DNA of 64,000 nt, taken from the NCBI RefSeq assembly GCF_000812965.1, contig NZ_JSYN01000025.1, positions 62,001-126,000 of the forward strand, written 5' to 3'. The position numbers and the translations under genes were made by a program. This document shows, in pieces, positions 35,256-43,785 of this stretch. The notes below the pieces were generated by a model, which did not search any database, had not been told where the DNA came from, and saw nothing but the letters and a program-made list of their open reading frames with translations. Source of the DNA: Pedobacter kyungheensis. GTDB lineage: Bacteria; Bacteroidota; Bacteroidia; Sphingobacteriales; Sphingobacteriaceae. Each line of letters starts with the position of its first letter. The first letter of the stretch is position 1.

Positions 35256-36359
35256 ATGTGGTTAAAGAACATTACCCTGCTCAATTTCAAGAATTATACC
35301 GACGCAGATCTCCGTTTTTCGGATACTGTGAACGTGTTTACGGGTAATAACGGATCGGGTAAAACCAATATGCTCGATGCCATTCACTACCTCTGCCTCT
35401 GTAAAAGCTATTTTAATCCCATCGATACCCAGCAGATCAAAACGGGTGAAGAAGTTTTTATGATCCAGGGAGATTTTGACCGTAGTGAAAAGAATGAAAA
35501 AATTTCCTGTGGCGTAAAGCGCAATCAGAAAAAGCAATTTAAACGCAACAAAAAAGAGTACGATAAACTTGCCGATCATATCGGGCTGTTCCCGGTAGTG
35601 ATGGTTTCGCCTTATGATGTTAACCTGATTATGGAAGGGAGCGAAGAACGCAGGAAATTTATCGACAATGTGATTTCGCAAACAGACGGCCATTACCTCG
35701 ATCAGCTGATTACCTATAACCGCATTCTGGCCAACCGCAATGCGCTGTTAAAGCAGATTGCCATTACGCGTAAATACGATCCTGCCTTGCTCGAGATTTT
35801 AGATGAGCAGCTGGTCATGGCGGGTAATAAAATATTTGGTATCCGTAAGGCTTTTATGGATGAATTCATCCCGATGTTTAACCAGTATTACACTTACCTC
35901 ACCGAAAACAGGGAAGTGGTAGAGTTGAATTATCAATCGCAGCTTAACGAGGCTACTTTTGAAGAATTGTTAAAAAAAACGGTAGAGAAAGACCGTGTAC
36001 TGGAGCGTACCACAACCGGGATACATAAAGATGAGCTGGCTTTTATAATCAGCAATATGCCACTAAAGAAATTCGGTTCGCAAGGTCAGCAGAAATCTTT
36101 TTTAATTGCCTTAAAGCTGGCGCAATATGCTTACCTGGCTAAAAACAAGGGGTTTAAACCTTTGCTTTTGCTGGATGATATATTTGATAAACTGGATGAT
36201 AACCGTGTTCAAAAATTAATGCAAATGGTTTCGCATCATGATTTTGGACAAATATTTATAACCGATACCGGAAAAGAAAGAGTAAAATCGATTTTTGAAA
36301 AGATAGAAGTTGATGTAACTTTGTTTGAAGTTGATAATGGAACTGTAGAAAATGCGTAA
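35256..36359 (+). CDS. recF: DNA replication and repair protein RecF
   Basis: SMC-like ATPase that, with RecO and RecR, loads RecA at single-strand gaps. 367 residues. Walker A GNNGSGKT (30-37) follows the DNA-facing start MWLKNITLLNFKNYTDADL; the ABC signature is KKFGSQGQQKSFLIALKLAQ; Walker B is LLLLDDIFDKLDDNR; the D-loop and His switch (FITDTGKERV) follow. Overlaps the DUF721 gene by 8 bases, so the two are translationally coupled, a frequent pairing in Bacteroidota. Confidence 0.97.
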   Translation: MWLKNITLLNFKNYTDADLRFSDTVNVFTGNNGSGKTNMLDAIHYLCLCKSYFNPIDTQQIKTGEEVFMIQGDFDRSEKNEKISCGVKRNQKKQFKRNKKEYDKLADHIGLFPVVMVSPYDVNLIMEGSEERRKFIDNVISQTDGHYLDQLITYNRILANRNALLKQIAITRKYDPALLEILDEQLVMAGNKIFGIRKAFMDEFIPMFNQYYTYLTENREVVELNYQSQLNEATFEELLKKTVEKDRVLERTTTGIHKDELAFIISNMPLKKFGSQGQQKSFLIALKLAQYAYLAKNKGFKPLLLLDDIFDKLDDNRVQKLMQMVSHHDFGQIFITDTGKERVKSIFEKIEVDVTLFEVDNGTVENA

Positions 36360-36642
36360 ACCTAACGATGTTACTTTAAAAGATGCCATAAGCAAAATGC
36401 TTGATGTGTACCGCATACGCCGTAAGTTCGATGAAACTTCCATTCTATCGGTATGGCCCGAAATTATGGGTACAGCTGTTGCTAACCGCACCAAGCAGAT
36501 TTATATCCACGATAAAAAGCTTTTTTTAAGGATCGAATCGTCGGTAATTAAAAATGAACTGATTTTGGTACGTCAGGGTATTATCGAAAAACTGAATGAA
36601 CATGCCGGAAGCGAAGTCATTACCGAAATGATCTTTTTGTAA
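36352..36642 (+). CDS. DUF721/DciA-like protein
   Basis: 96 residues. The family core is DAISKMLDVYRIRRKFDETS, then VWPEIMGTAVANRTKQIYIH and LFLRIESSVIKNELILVRQG. DUF721 proteins include DciA, the replicative-helicase loader of many bacteria; this short form keeps only the KH-like core. Coupled to recF by an overlap, which supports a role in replication or repair. Assignment to DciA itself is tentative. Confidence 0.88.
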   Translation: MRKPNDVTLKDAISKMLDVYRIRRKFDETSILSVWPEIMGTAVANRTKQIYIHDKKLFLRIESSVIKNELILVRQGIIEKLNEHAGSEVITEMIFL

Positions 36643-36720
36643 ATAAAGGGTATAAACTTTTGCCTATACCCTAAATATTTTACTGAATAAAACTCCAAAC
36701 TAAAAACTCCAAGCTCCCAA

Positions 36721-36897
36721 CTACCCTTTCCCTCCGCCAAATACCTTCGCTAAAATCCAGATCAGTAGCGCAACTACTACGACTACAATAATAATACCCG
36801 ACCATACGCCGGCTTTAAAAATGCCTTCTACCAGCTCGCAGCTACTTAAGGTGGTACACAAAAATGCAATTAATGCTATTGGGAATATCTTTTTCAT
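36721..36897 (-). CDS. Very small lipoprotein with one membrane segment
   Basis: 58 residues: signal peptide with lipobox TLSSC (Cys20), a short linker ELVEGIFKAG, then a hydrophobic stretch (WSGIIIVVVVVALLIWILAK) and a Gly/Lys-rich end. The combination of a lipidated Cys and a following transmembrane helix is unusual but recurrent in small Bacteroidota proteins, some of which carry misleading phosphatidate cytidylyltransferase labels. Function unknown. Frame and start are clean; too short for ordinary gene callers. Confidence 0.72.
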   Translation of the reverse strand: MKKIFPIALIAFLCTTLSSCELVEGIFKAGVWSGIIIVVVVVALLIWILAKVFGGGKG

Positions 36898-36993
36898 ATT
36901 GATGTTGATTTTTTAATAGCAACAGCAGATAATGAATAAAGTTTTGGAGGGTTTAATAATTGATTTGCGGGTAGCGTCAAATCAATAACCGTG

Positions 36994-37016
36994 GCGTCAG
37001 ATGTTACATCTGACGC
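36994..37016. repeat. GCGTCAGATGT palindrome, copy 1
   Basis: Perfect 11-base inverted repeat with a single central T. Confidence 0.8.
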
Positions 37017-37054
37017 GGTAGCTAATTCAAAGTAACAACGGTTTTGAAGGATCA

Positions 37055-37074
37055 GTCAGATGGTAACATCTGAC
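37055..37074. repeat. GTCAGATG-GTAA-CATCTGAC palindrome, copy 2
   Basis: Perfect 8-base arms; same word as copy 1 and as a third copy at 60562-60580. Confidence 0.8.
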
Positions 37075-37192
37075 TACACCGTGTGAGGTAAAAAAAATCC
37101 TCATTTCGATAGCCAGGCGACCATCGAAATAAGGATTACAAAAGATGGATAATGCTTACATGCTCCATCTTCCATTTTTTCCGGAATGGAAA

Positions 37193-37960
37193 TTATTTTC
37201 CGTTTACCTTCAACAACTCAACCTCAAAAATTAAGGTGCTATATGGTGGAATATCTGCACCTGCTCCGCGCTCGCCGTAAGCCAGGTTGTAAGGAATATA
37301 AAATTTGTATTTCGAACCTGCAGGCATTAACTGAACACCTTCTGTCCAACCCGGAATTACACGGTTTAACGGGAAAGAAATCGGCTCACCTCTATCGTAA
37401 GAGCTGTCAAACTGTTTGCCGTTTAATAAAGTACCTTTATAATGTACCAATACCGAATCGGTAGCTGCTGGTTTAACGCCTGTGCCGGCAGTTAAAACCT
37501 CGTATTGCAAGCCACTTGCAGTAGTTTTTACGCCTTCACGTTTTTTGTTTTGTTCTAAAAATTCTTGTCCTTCTTTCATAACTGGTGCGTATTTAATTTT
37601 ATTTGCTTCAATTTCTGCTTTGTTTTTAACAGCCGATGCTTTAGCTAATGCTTCATTGATGCATTGTTGCGCTTGTTGCTGATCTAAAATTACTTTTCCA
37701 CCGGTAAATGCGTCTTTTAAGCCTTTTAATAGAACCTCGTAATTAAGGGTAGATAAACCGGTAGTTTTTAAACCGGCCCCGATTGAGGTTCCAAATGCAT
37801 AGCTGGTAGAATCTAAAGTAGATTTTAATCCCACAACGGTTGTGGTTTTACTTACTGTGGTTGTTTTTTTTGCAACAGGTTTTTTTGCTGCAGTTTTGGT
37901 TTGTGCGTAAGAGGCAGCAGCAATACCCGAAAGGCATGCCACTAAGAAAATTCTTTTCAT
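37193..37960 (-). CDS. Exported FKBP-type peptidyl-prolyl isomerase (FkpA/Mip-like)
   Basis: Assists folding of exported proteins by cis-trans isomerisation of prolyl bonds. 255 residues: signal peptide (MKRIFLVACLSGIAAASYAQ), an Ala/Lys-rich linker, an FKBP_N dimerisation domain (about 45-140, LDSTSYAFGTSIGAGLKTTG), then the catalytic FKBP domain (about 148-255) with VLVHYKGTLLNGKQFDSSYD, VIPGWTEGVQLMPAGSKYKF and IPYNLAYGERG. The two-domain order is that of periplasmic FkpA and Mip. Transcribed alone on the minus strand. Confidence 0.93.
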   Translation of the reverse strand: MKRIFLVACLSGIAAASYAQTKTAAKKPVAKKTTTVSKTTTVVGLKSTLDSTSYAFGTSIGAGLKTTGLSTLNYEVLLKGLKDAFTGGKVILDQQQAQQCINEALAKASAVKNKAEIEANKIKYAPVMKEGQEFLEQNKKREGVKTTASGLQYEVLTAGTGVKPAATDSVLVHYKGTLLNGKQFDSSYDRGEPISFPLNRVIPGWTEGVQLMPAGSKYKFYIPYNLAYGERGAGADIPPYSTLIFEVELLKVNGK

Positions 37961-38046
37961 TGATTATTTATGTAGTAATTGTTTTTAGCAGGTAAATTGA
38001 TAAACCTATTTTTAAAGCACGAAAGATACAAAAATGCTAAAACAAT

Positions 38047-38070
38047 AAAACCCCGAATTTTCGGGGTTTT
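38047..38070 (-). terminator. Terminator after ndk
   Basis: AAAACCCCGAA paired with TTCGGGGTTTT, downstream of the minus-strand ndk gene. Confidence 0.88.
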
Positions 38071-38093
38071 ATTGCAAATATTTTGTTTGTTAC

Positions 38094-38513
38094 TTAGAAA
38101 CGCTCGTCTGCTTTGAAGAAGAAGTTTCCTTCAATTTCTGCATTCTCGTCAGAATCTGAACCGTGAACAGCATTTGCATCGATAGATTTTGCATATTTCT
38201 GACGGATAGTACCTTCTGCAGCTTCAGCAGGGTTGGTAGCACCGATTAATTTTCTGAAATCTTCAATTGCATTGTCTTTTTCTAAAATAGCTGCTACAAT
38301 TGGTCCTGAAGACATGAAGCTAACTAAATCTTTGTAGAAAGGACGCTCAGCGTGTACTGCGTAAAACTGACCAGCAGTTTCTTCTGTTAGTTTAGTATAT
38401 TTTAATGCAATGATTTTAAAACCTGCATTGGTAATGTCGTTGATAATAGATCCGATATGGCCGTTTGCTACTGCATCTGGCTTAATCATGGTAAAAGTTC
38501 TGTTAGTGCTCAT
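38094..38513 (-). CDS. ndk: Nucleoside diphosphate kinase
   Basis: Equalises nucleoside triphosphate pools by phosphate transfer through a phospho-histidine. 139 residues, normal size. N-terminal [19 protein letters not shown], active-site His117 in [20 protein letters not shown], which is the family signature. Own promoter (TATTTTTG on this strand, 38538-38545) and terminator. Confidence 0.98.
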   Translation of the reverse strand: MSTNRTFTMIKPDAVANGHIGSIINDITNAGFKIIALKYTKLTEETAGQFYAVHAERPFYKDLVSFMSSGPIVAAILEKDNAIEDFRKLIGATNPAEAAEGTIRQKYAKSIDANAVHGSDSDENAEIEGNFFFKADERF

Positions 38514-38537
38514 TGTGCTTTGATATCATTTTTTTTG

Positions 38538-38545
38538 CAAAAATA
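38538..38545 (-). promoter_or_regulatory. ndk promoter -7 box
   Basis: Reads TATTTTTG on the minus strand, 24 bases before the ndk start. Confidence 0.55.
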
Positions 38546-38697
38546 CGTTTTAATTGATGAATAATCAATAATCATTCTTTTTCAGTCGGGAATGGATATT
38601 AATTAATGTAGTACGGCTGTAAAAAGACAATTTCAGCCCGTTTTTAAAACAATGACGGGCCAAACTTAAAATCTTTCCATCCTATACTAAATTTACT

Positions 38698-38705
38698 TAG
38701 CTTTG
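38698..38705 (+). promoter_or_regulatory. nrnA promoter -7 box
   Basis: TAGCTTTG. A possible TTG start codon at 38703 lies inside this box, which is why ATG 38721 is preferred as the gene start. Confidence 0.65.
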
Positions 38706-38720
38706 CAGCGCAAAAAATAT

Positions 38721-39734
38721 ATGCTTACACTACCCGAATTAAAAACATTACTGGCTTCGCCACAGCACATTGTAATTACCACGCATCATAAACCAGATGG
38801 CGATGCAATGGGTTCATCATTGGGCCTGTATGGCTATTTGATTCAGAAAGGTCATCACGTTAAGGTAATTACGCCTACTGATTATCCTACTTTTTTACAT
38901 TGGATGCCAAACAATGGTGATGTAATTATTTTTACAGAACAACAGGAAGAGGCCGCGAGGTTAGTAGCAGAAGCATCTGTTATTTTTTGTCTTGATTTTA
39001 ACACCTTGAGCCGCATTAACGAACTGGGTGAGTTGGTAAGGGCTGCAAGTGCTAAAAAAATCATGATCGATCACCATTTGGAGCCTGAAGATTTCGACGA
39101 TTACCGCTGTTGGGATATTAATGCCTGTGCTGCTGCGCAACTGGTGTACGAATTTATTGTAAATCAGTTACAGGATGGCGAGTTGATTAACAAAGATGTT
39201 GCCTCTTGCCTGTACACGGGAATTATGACCGATTCGGGATCGTTCCGTTTTTCGTCAGCTACAGCTGAAGTTTACCGCATTGCTGCCAACCTGATTGATT
39301 TAGGCGCCGACCAGGCGAAAATTCACGAACTGGTTTACGATAACTCAAGCGAAAACCGCCTGCGCTTTTTAGGCTATTGCCTGTCTAATAAGCTCGAAGT
39401 TTTAAGAGATTACAATACCGCCATTATTTCGGTTACCAAAGAAGAACTGGCACAATACAATAGCATTACCGGCGATACTGAAGGTGTGGTAAATTATGCG
39501 CTTTCTATTAACGGTATCCGTTTGGCTGCTCTGATTGTGGAGCGTACCGATAAAGTAAAACTATCTGTACGGTCGACAGGAGTTTTTCCTGCCAACGAGA
39601 TCTGTAAAAAGTATTTTAATGGTGGTGGGCACAGAAATGCAGCCGGCGGAGCATCAGAAAAACCATTAAATGATGTAGTTTCGGAATTTAAATCGATATT
39701 AGAAGATTATAAAGAACAATTGCTGGCCGGATAG
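38721..39734 (+). CDS. nrnA: DHH/DHHA1 phosphoesterase, NrnA-like oligoribonuclease/pAp phosphatase
   Basis: 337 residues from ATG 38721. DHH motifs: VITTHHKPDGDAMGSSLGLY (metal and phosphate binding), FCLDFNTLSR, MIDHHLEPEDFDDY, YTGIMTDSGSFRFSSAT; the DHHA1 domain ends with FNGGGHRNAAGGA. NrnA enzymes degrade 2-5 nt RNA ends and 3'-phosphoadenosine 5'-phosphate; some homologues act on cyclic dinucleotide products (pApA, GdpP relatives). Lacks the PAS/GGDEF parts of GdpP. Followed by two FKBP lipoprotein genes. Confidence 0.92.
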   Translation: MLTLPELKTLLASPQHIVITTHHKPDGDAMGSSLGLYGYLIQKGHHVKVITPTDYPTFLHWMPNNGDVIIFTEQQEEAARLVAEASVIFCLDFNTLSRINELGELVRAASAKKIMIDHHLEPEDFDDYRCWDINACAAAQLVYEFIVNQLQDGELINKDVASCLYTGIMTDSGSFRFSSATAEVYRIAANLIDLGADQAKIHELVYDNSSENRLRFLGYCLSNKLEVLRDYNTAIISVTKEELAQYNSITGDTEGVVNYALSINGIRLAALIVERTDKVKLSVRSTGVFPANEICKKYFNGGGHRNAAGGASEKPLNDVVSEFKSILEDYKEQLLAG

Positions 39735-39778
39735 GACAGAATAAAACAATCAAAACTTAAAAAAGTCAAATTAAATTA

Positions 39779-40771
39779 ATGAAAAAGGGAATTATTATTC
39801 TAGCTGCAGCCACTTTAGGTTTAGCTGCATGTAACAAAGAGAAAAAGGGAGCAGGAGGGTTATTGTATACCATTCACCATTCGGCTGGTAACGAAAAAAT
39901 TAAAGAAGGCGATATCGTTAAAATGAACTTCATTCAGAAAAACGATAAAGATTCGGTATTGGCAAGCACATTCGACAGCGAAACTCCGGCAGTTTTCCCT
40001 GCACAGAAAAAAATGTACGCTGGTGATATGAATGATGTGTTAACTTTGTTCGGAGAGGGTGATAGCGCAACTTTTAAAGTGAATTTGGATACTATGGCTT
40101 TCCATAGCAAACAACCAAAACCTGAGCAATTCAAAAACGATAAATACATCACTTTTACTGTAAAAATCGAGAAAGTATTCAAGAAAAAAGCTGGCGAAGC
40201 TGATTCTACTTTCAACAAAAGAGCTTCAGAATTTTTCCAGGCAGATTACAAAGCAACAGCTGATAAAAAGAAAGCTGCTGAGCCTGCTAAATTAAAAGCT
40301 TATATCGACGATAATAAATTAACTACTAAAACTACTGCAAGTGGTTTACAGTACATTATCGAAAATGCAGGTAGTGCAGAAAAAGCAGCTGTTGGCGATA
40401 CTGTATTAATTAATTATACTGGTAGAGTTACCAAAAAGAACAAAGATGGTAAATACAAAATCTTTGATACCAGCGATGAAAAATTAGCAAAAGCTGAAAA
40501 TGAGTTTAAACCAGGTAAACCTTATGGCCCTCAAAAAATGCCTGTAGGTGGTACAATCCCTGGATTTACTGAAGGTTTACAGTTAATTGGTAAAGGTGGT
40601 AAAATCCAGTTAATTATCCCTTCTAACTTAGGTTACGGCGAGCAAGGTGCTCCACAAGTGGGTATTATGCCATTTAGCCCTATTGCTTTCGAAGTAGAAA
40701 TTAAAGATATTATTAAAGGAAAACCAGCTCCGGTACAAGCTCCAATGCCTGCTCCGGTAGTTAAAAAATAA
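39779..40771 (+). CDS. FKBP-type peptidyl-prolyl isomerase lipoprotein, copy 1
   Basis: 330 residues. Lipoprotein signal peptide MKKGIIILAAATLGLAAC (Cys18). A first FKBP-like half (about 25-135, KIKEGDIVKMNFIQKNDKDS) appears degenerate. The C-terminal FKBP domain (about 180-315) has TASGLQYIIENAGSAEKAAV, VLINYTGRV, IPGFTEGLQLIGKGGKIQLI and IPSNLGYGEQGAP. Probably anchored to the outer membrane, aiding folding in the periplasm. Ends with a Pro/Val/Lys tail. A paralogue follows behind a terminator. Confidence 0.92.
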   Translation: MKKGIIILAAATLGLAACNKEKKGAGGLLYTIHHSAGNEKIKEGDIVKMNFIQKNDKDSVLASTFDSETPAVFPAQKKMYAGDMNDVLTLFGEGDSATFKVNLDTMAFHSKQPKPEQFKNDKYITFTVKIEKVFKKKAGEADSTFNKRASEFFQADYKATADKKKAAEPAKLKAYIDDNKLTTKTTASGLQYIIENAGSAEKAAVGDTVLINYTGRVTKKNKDGKYKIFDTSDEKLAKAENEFKPGKPYGPQKMPVGGTIPGFTEGLQLIGKGGKIQLIIPSNLGYGEQGAPQVGIMPFSPIAFEVEIKDIIKGKPAPVQAPMPAPVVKK

Positions 40772-40790
40772 TTTTTAATAACTGATTAAG

Positions 40791-40826
40791 AAAATCCTGC
40801 TTATTTATTTAAGCAGGATTTTTTTT
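40791..40826 (+). terminator. Terminator between the two FKBP lipoprotein genes
   Basis: AAAATCCTGCTTA pairs with TAAGCAGGATTTT, followed by more T residues. Confidence 0.92.
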
Positions 40827-40891
40827 GGTCGTTTTTTTGCGGTAGGAGCGAAATAAAACATTTCTACGATTTATTGAAGCTTATTATAGTC

Positions 40892-40899
40892 TATCTTTG
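40892..40899 (+). promoter_or_regulatory. Promoter -7 box of FKBP copy 2
   Basis: TATCTTTG, 19 bases before the chosen ATG at 40919; an upstream TTG frame start at 40874 would lie before the promoter. Confidence 0.65.
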
Positions 40900-40918
40900 T
40901 AGGGATTTATACGGATTA

Positions 40919-41893
40919 ATGAAAATGAAAAACGGAATTATTATACTATTAGCTGCTGCTTTAGGCCTTTCGGCTTGTAACAGATTTGAAAAAGGCGAAG
41001 GCGATATGACTTACAAAATCTATAAAAGCGATGGTAAGCCAAAAATCCAGGATGGCGACTATGTAAAATTAAATGGTATACAAACAGTAGAAACCAATAC
41101 TAATCCGGATTCGGTGATGGTAAATACTTACGATAATGAGCGCCCGGCATTTTTTGCGATTAGTAAATCAATGTTTAAGGGCGATTTGGCTTCTGGTTTA
41201 AAACTACTGGGTGAGGGTGATAGTGCCGTTTTTAAGCTGAATTTAGATTCGATGGAGAAATATTCGGGACAGCCGAAACCAAAAGGCTTAAAATCGAATA
41301 TTGCTTCGTTTACCATTAAAATTGAGAAGGTATTGCATAAGGGAAAAGATCCGGATTCGATTTTCGATGCTAAAAAACGACTTTTCTTCGAAGCAGAATA
41401 CAAGGCCCTAAACGAAAAGAACAAAGTAGTAGAACCAGCAAAAATTGCCAAATACATTGCTGATAACCAACTTAAAGTTACTACAGCTCCATCCGGACTG
41501 CAGTATGTAATTGCCGCACCGGGTAACGCAGAAAGAGCGGTTTTAACCGATACCGTATTAATCGATTATACAGGTCAGTTCACCAATAAAAAATCGAACG
41601 GAAGCATTAACGTTTTTGATACATCAGATGCTAAAACGGCAAAAGAAGCAGGTGTTTTTTCAGAAAGTGTACAATATGTGCCACGTAAATTGCCTTTAGG
41701 TCAATTGCCTCAAGGGGTAGTGCAAGGCATTCAGTTAATTGGAGTAGGAGGAAAAATTAAAATGATTTTACCATCACGCTTAGGTTTCGGCGAAAATGGT
41801 GGTGGCCCTATTAATCCGTTTACACCATTGGTTTTCGATGTAGAATTAAAAGGTATTATTAAACCCGGAATGGAACAGGTACTGAGTAAGTAA
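40919..41893 (+). CDS. FKBP-type peptidyl-prolyl isomerase lipoprotein, copy 2
   Basis: 324 residues from ATG 40919 (a second ATG at 40925 is equally possible). Signal peptide KNGIIILLAAALGLSAC with lipidated Cys. Same two-half layout as copy 1: GKPKIQDGDYVKLNGIQTVE in the first half, APSGLQYVIAAPGNAERAVL and VQGIQLIGVGGKIKMILPSR in the FKBP domain. The tandem genes are clearly duplicates, but this copy has its own promoter and terminator and differs in the substrate-pocket region (PQGVVQ where copy 1 has PGFTEG), so activity may be reduced. Confidence 0.9.
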   Translation: MKMKNGIIILLAAALGLSACNRFEKGEGDMTYKIYKSDGKPKIQDGDYVKLNGIQTVETNTNPDSVMVNTYDNERPAFFAISKSMFKGDLASGLKLLGEGDSAVFKLNLDSMEKYSGQPKPKGLKSNIASFTIKIEKVLHKGKDPDSIFDAKKRLFFEAEYKALNEKNKVVEPAKIAKYIADNQLKVTTAPSGLQYVIAAPGNAERAVLTDTVLIDYTGQFTNKKSNGSINVFDTSDAKTAKEAGVFSESVQYVPRKLPLGQLPQGVVQGIQLIGVGGKIKMILPSRLGFGENGGGPINPFTPLVFDVELKGIIKPGMEQVLSK

Positions 41894-41915
41894 AAGCATA
41901 AATCAAATACTTAAG

Positions 41916-41946
41916 GCACAAAGTAGTACTACTTTGTGCTTTTTTT
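41916..41946 (+). terminator. Terminator after FKBP copy 2
   Basis: GCACAAAGTAG-TA-CTACTTTGTGC followed by seven T residues. Confidence 0.92.
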
Positions 41947-41987
41947 ATGCTTGCTAAATTGTAAAACTGTAGGAGATAGTTAAATAA

Positions 41988-42019
41988 ATGATTAAATTAG
42001 TTTAGCTAAAACTAATCAT
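41988..42019. other. Imperfect palindrome upstream of the response-regulator gene
   Basis: ATGATT...AATCAT outer arms with AGTTTAGCTAAAACT inside. It could be a protein-binding site. The rest of the 41947-42210 gap is AT-rich and shows no clear promoter. Confidence 0.35.
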
Positions 42020-42210
42020 CCCGCATAGTTCGCTCATTAGTTCATGCGAAAACCTATTTAAAGTCTATCCTATCTGAGAACATAAAATTTATGGCTTTTA
42101 ATAAAACGCGCTTACCCGGGTAAAAAGATGTAAACTAAATTGTAAAGCTTTGGCTAAACCATTACGGAGTAGTGCGGGTTATTAAGAGATAAATAGCTAA
42201 ACTAAACTTT

Positions 42211-42846
42211 ATGCAGAAGATTAAGGTCTTTTTGGTTGATGATACCCCTACGTTGACAAGATGCCTGGAAAAGGTACTAAACAAAGCTACCAATATCATG
42301 GTTGCAGGGAATGCCATTTTCACAGCAGCTAATCAAAAGGTTATTCAGGAAAATGTGCCTGATATTGTCATTATAAATTTAAGTAGTAACGAGAAAAGGG
42401 GGGCTGAGCTGGTGGGGATGATTACCAAAGAATTTATTGCGCTGAAAGTTATTGTGCTATCTACACACGATGATTTTAACAGCATTTCTGCCATGCTAAA
42501 ATCAGGTGTTAAAGGATATTTACTGGCAGATGTAAAGCATTCTGAGTTAAATAAGGCTATTAATAAGGTAATGCAGGATGAGACTTATATTCAAAATACT
42601 GTTGCCGGTAAATTTATTAATGGCTATCAAAAAGAAAACCATGTTAAGGCCATCAATAACCTTTCGCCTCGTGAAGTAGAAATTATCAGACTGATAGCAA
42701 AAGAGCATACTTCTGCAGATATTGGGAAGATGCTTTTCATTTCAGAACATACGGTAGAAACCCATCGTAAAAATATCTGGCGTAAAGCCGGCGTTAAATC
42801 TATTGTTGGTTTGTTGAATTTTGCACGCGAACACCAGTTGATTTAA
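42211..42846 (+). CDS. NarL/LuxR-type response regulator lacking the phospho-acceptor Asp
   Basis: 211 residues. The receiver domain (about 3-120) keeps the acidic pair in FLVDDTP and the conserved Lys in GVKGYLLADVKHSEL. However, the phosphorylated Asp is replaced: the strand that normally reads VLLD-x-MP reads IVIINLSSNEKRG, with Asn56 at that position. The C-terminal LuxR helix-turn-helix is intact (LSPREVEIIRLIAKEHTSAD, ISEHTVETHRKNIWRKAGV). No histidine kinase is adjacent. It is probably a phosphorylation-independent or atypically controlled DNA-binding regulator; its target is not evident. Confidence 0.92.
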   Translation: MQKIKVFLVDDTPTLTRCLEKVLNKATNIMVAGNAIFTAANQKVIQENVPDIVIINLSSNEKRGAELVGMITKEFIALKVIVLSTHDDFNSISAMLKSGVKGYLLADVKHSELNKAINKVMQDETYIQNTVAGKFINGYQKENHVKAINNLSPREVEIIRLIAKEHTSADIGKMLFISEHTVETHRKNIWRKAGVKSIVGLLNFAREHQLI

Positions 42847-42889
42847 ATGATAAGCCCCCAGAGTTTAAAACCATGAGGGCTACTATATT

Positions 42890-43312
42890 TTAGGCCTGTG
42901 CTTCTAAATATTGCGCGTAACAATAGCCTTCTTCACCATCGTTGGTTCTTACCAGCCACCATAAATCGTTACTTCTGTTTACCAGGGTAATGATTTCGCC
43001 ATGCGCGGCTTTACCAACAATGGGCTGGTCGGTGCCAGGCCCCTTGCGGATATTTAAATTGCTGCTTTCTGTAACCACCTTGGCGTGGGTAACGGCAGCA
43101 TCAATGGCTACATTTACATTCAGGACAAGATCGCCTGAAGTGAAATTAGGGTCAATTTGATTGTAAACTTCCCAAAGATGATCTTTAGTGGCCCCATCTG
43201 CTGCGGTACCATCAATGTATAAAATCCCATCCTGTTCCCTTACGGCTAAATCGGTAATACCTGCTGCAGTTGCTGCATCGGTTAGTGCGCTGTATTTATC
43301 TTGTAATGACAT
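42890..43312 (-). CDS. BON-like plus bacterial SH3 domain protein
   Basis: 140 residues without a signal peptide. The N-terminal part (about 1-70, GITDLAVREQDGILYIDGTA) resembles a BON/LysM-linker domain as in LysM-BON proteins; the C-terminal part (about 78-137) is an SH3b fold (SNLNIRKGPGTDQPIVGKAA, LWWLVRTNDGEEGYCYAQYL). SH3b domains often bind peptidoglycan, but no export signal is visible here. Eight bases downstream of the BON lipoprotein gene, so the two are one operon. Confidence 0.78.
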   Translation of the reverse strand: MSLQDKYSALTDAATAAGITDLAVREQDGILYIDGTAADGATKDHLWEVYNQIDPNFTSGDLVLNVNVAIDAAVTHAKVVTESSNLNIRKGPGTDQPIVGKAAHGEIITLVNRSNDLWWLVRTNDGEEGYCYAQYLEAQA

Positions 43313-43320
43313 GGCTGCGG

Positions 43321-43785
43321 TTATTTAATGGTTAGTTTATTGTCGATCTTTTTGGGTTTTAATGCACTTAAATGCTGCATTAAGGTAATTAACGAAGCTT
43401 TTTTAAGCTCGCCTGTTAGCACGATTACACCATCCTTTACTTCGGCTTTTACCGTCGGGAAGTCTTTGGTCGCATCGGCAACATTTTTAATCAGAGCAGA
43501 ATCATCTGCAATTACTACAGGAGCCGCTACGGGTTTAACGGTTAAGTTGTTGATGACAGATTTTACGCCTTTTTCTGCCTTTGCAATTTCTTCTGCTTTA
43601 GCTTTTGTGGCTTCATCATCAACTTCTCCTGTTAAGGTTACATCGCCTTTGGTAACCGCTACCGTAATGCCGGCAGCTTCTTTGGCCTGGATGGCAGCCT
43701 GAATGGCAGCATCTTTGGGTTTGCAACTGGCTAAAAATAGCGTGGCTGCAATCACCGTACTCATTAATAACTTGGTTGTTTTCAT
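43321..43785 (-). CDS. BON-domain lipoprotein
   Basis: 154 residues. Signal peptide with lipobox FLASC (Cys about 21) and two BON domains: about 28-88 (GITVAVTKGDVTLTGEVDDE) and 93-154 (FPTVKAEVKDGVIVLTGELK). BON domains bind phospholipid or bridge envelope layers in OsmY-like proteins, and such lipoproteins often respond to osmotic stress. First gene of a two-gene unit with the SH3 protein. Confidence 0.85.
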   Translation of the reverse strand: MKTTKLLMSTVIAATLFLASCKPKDAAIQAAIQAKEAAGITVAVTKGDVTLTGEVDDEATKAKAEEIAKAEKGVKSVINNLTVKPVAAPVVIADDSALIKNVADATKDFPTVKAEVKDGVIVLTGELKKASLITLMQHLSALKPKKIDNKLTIK

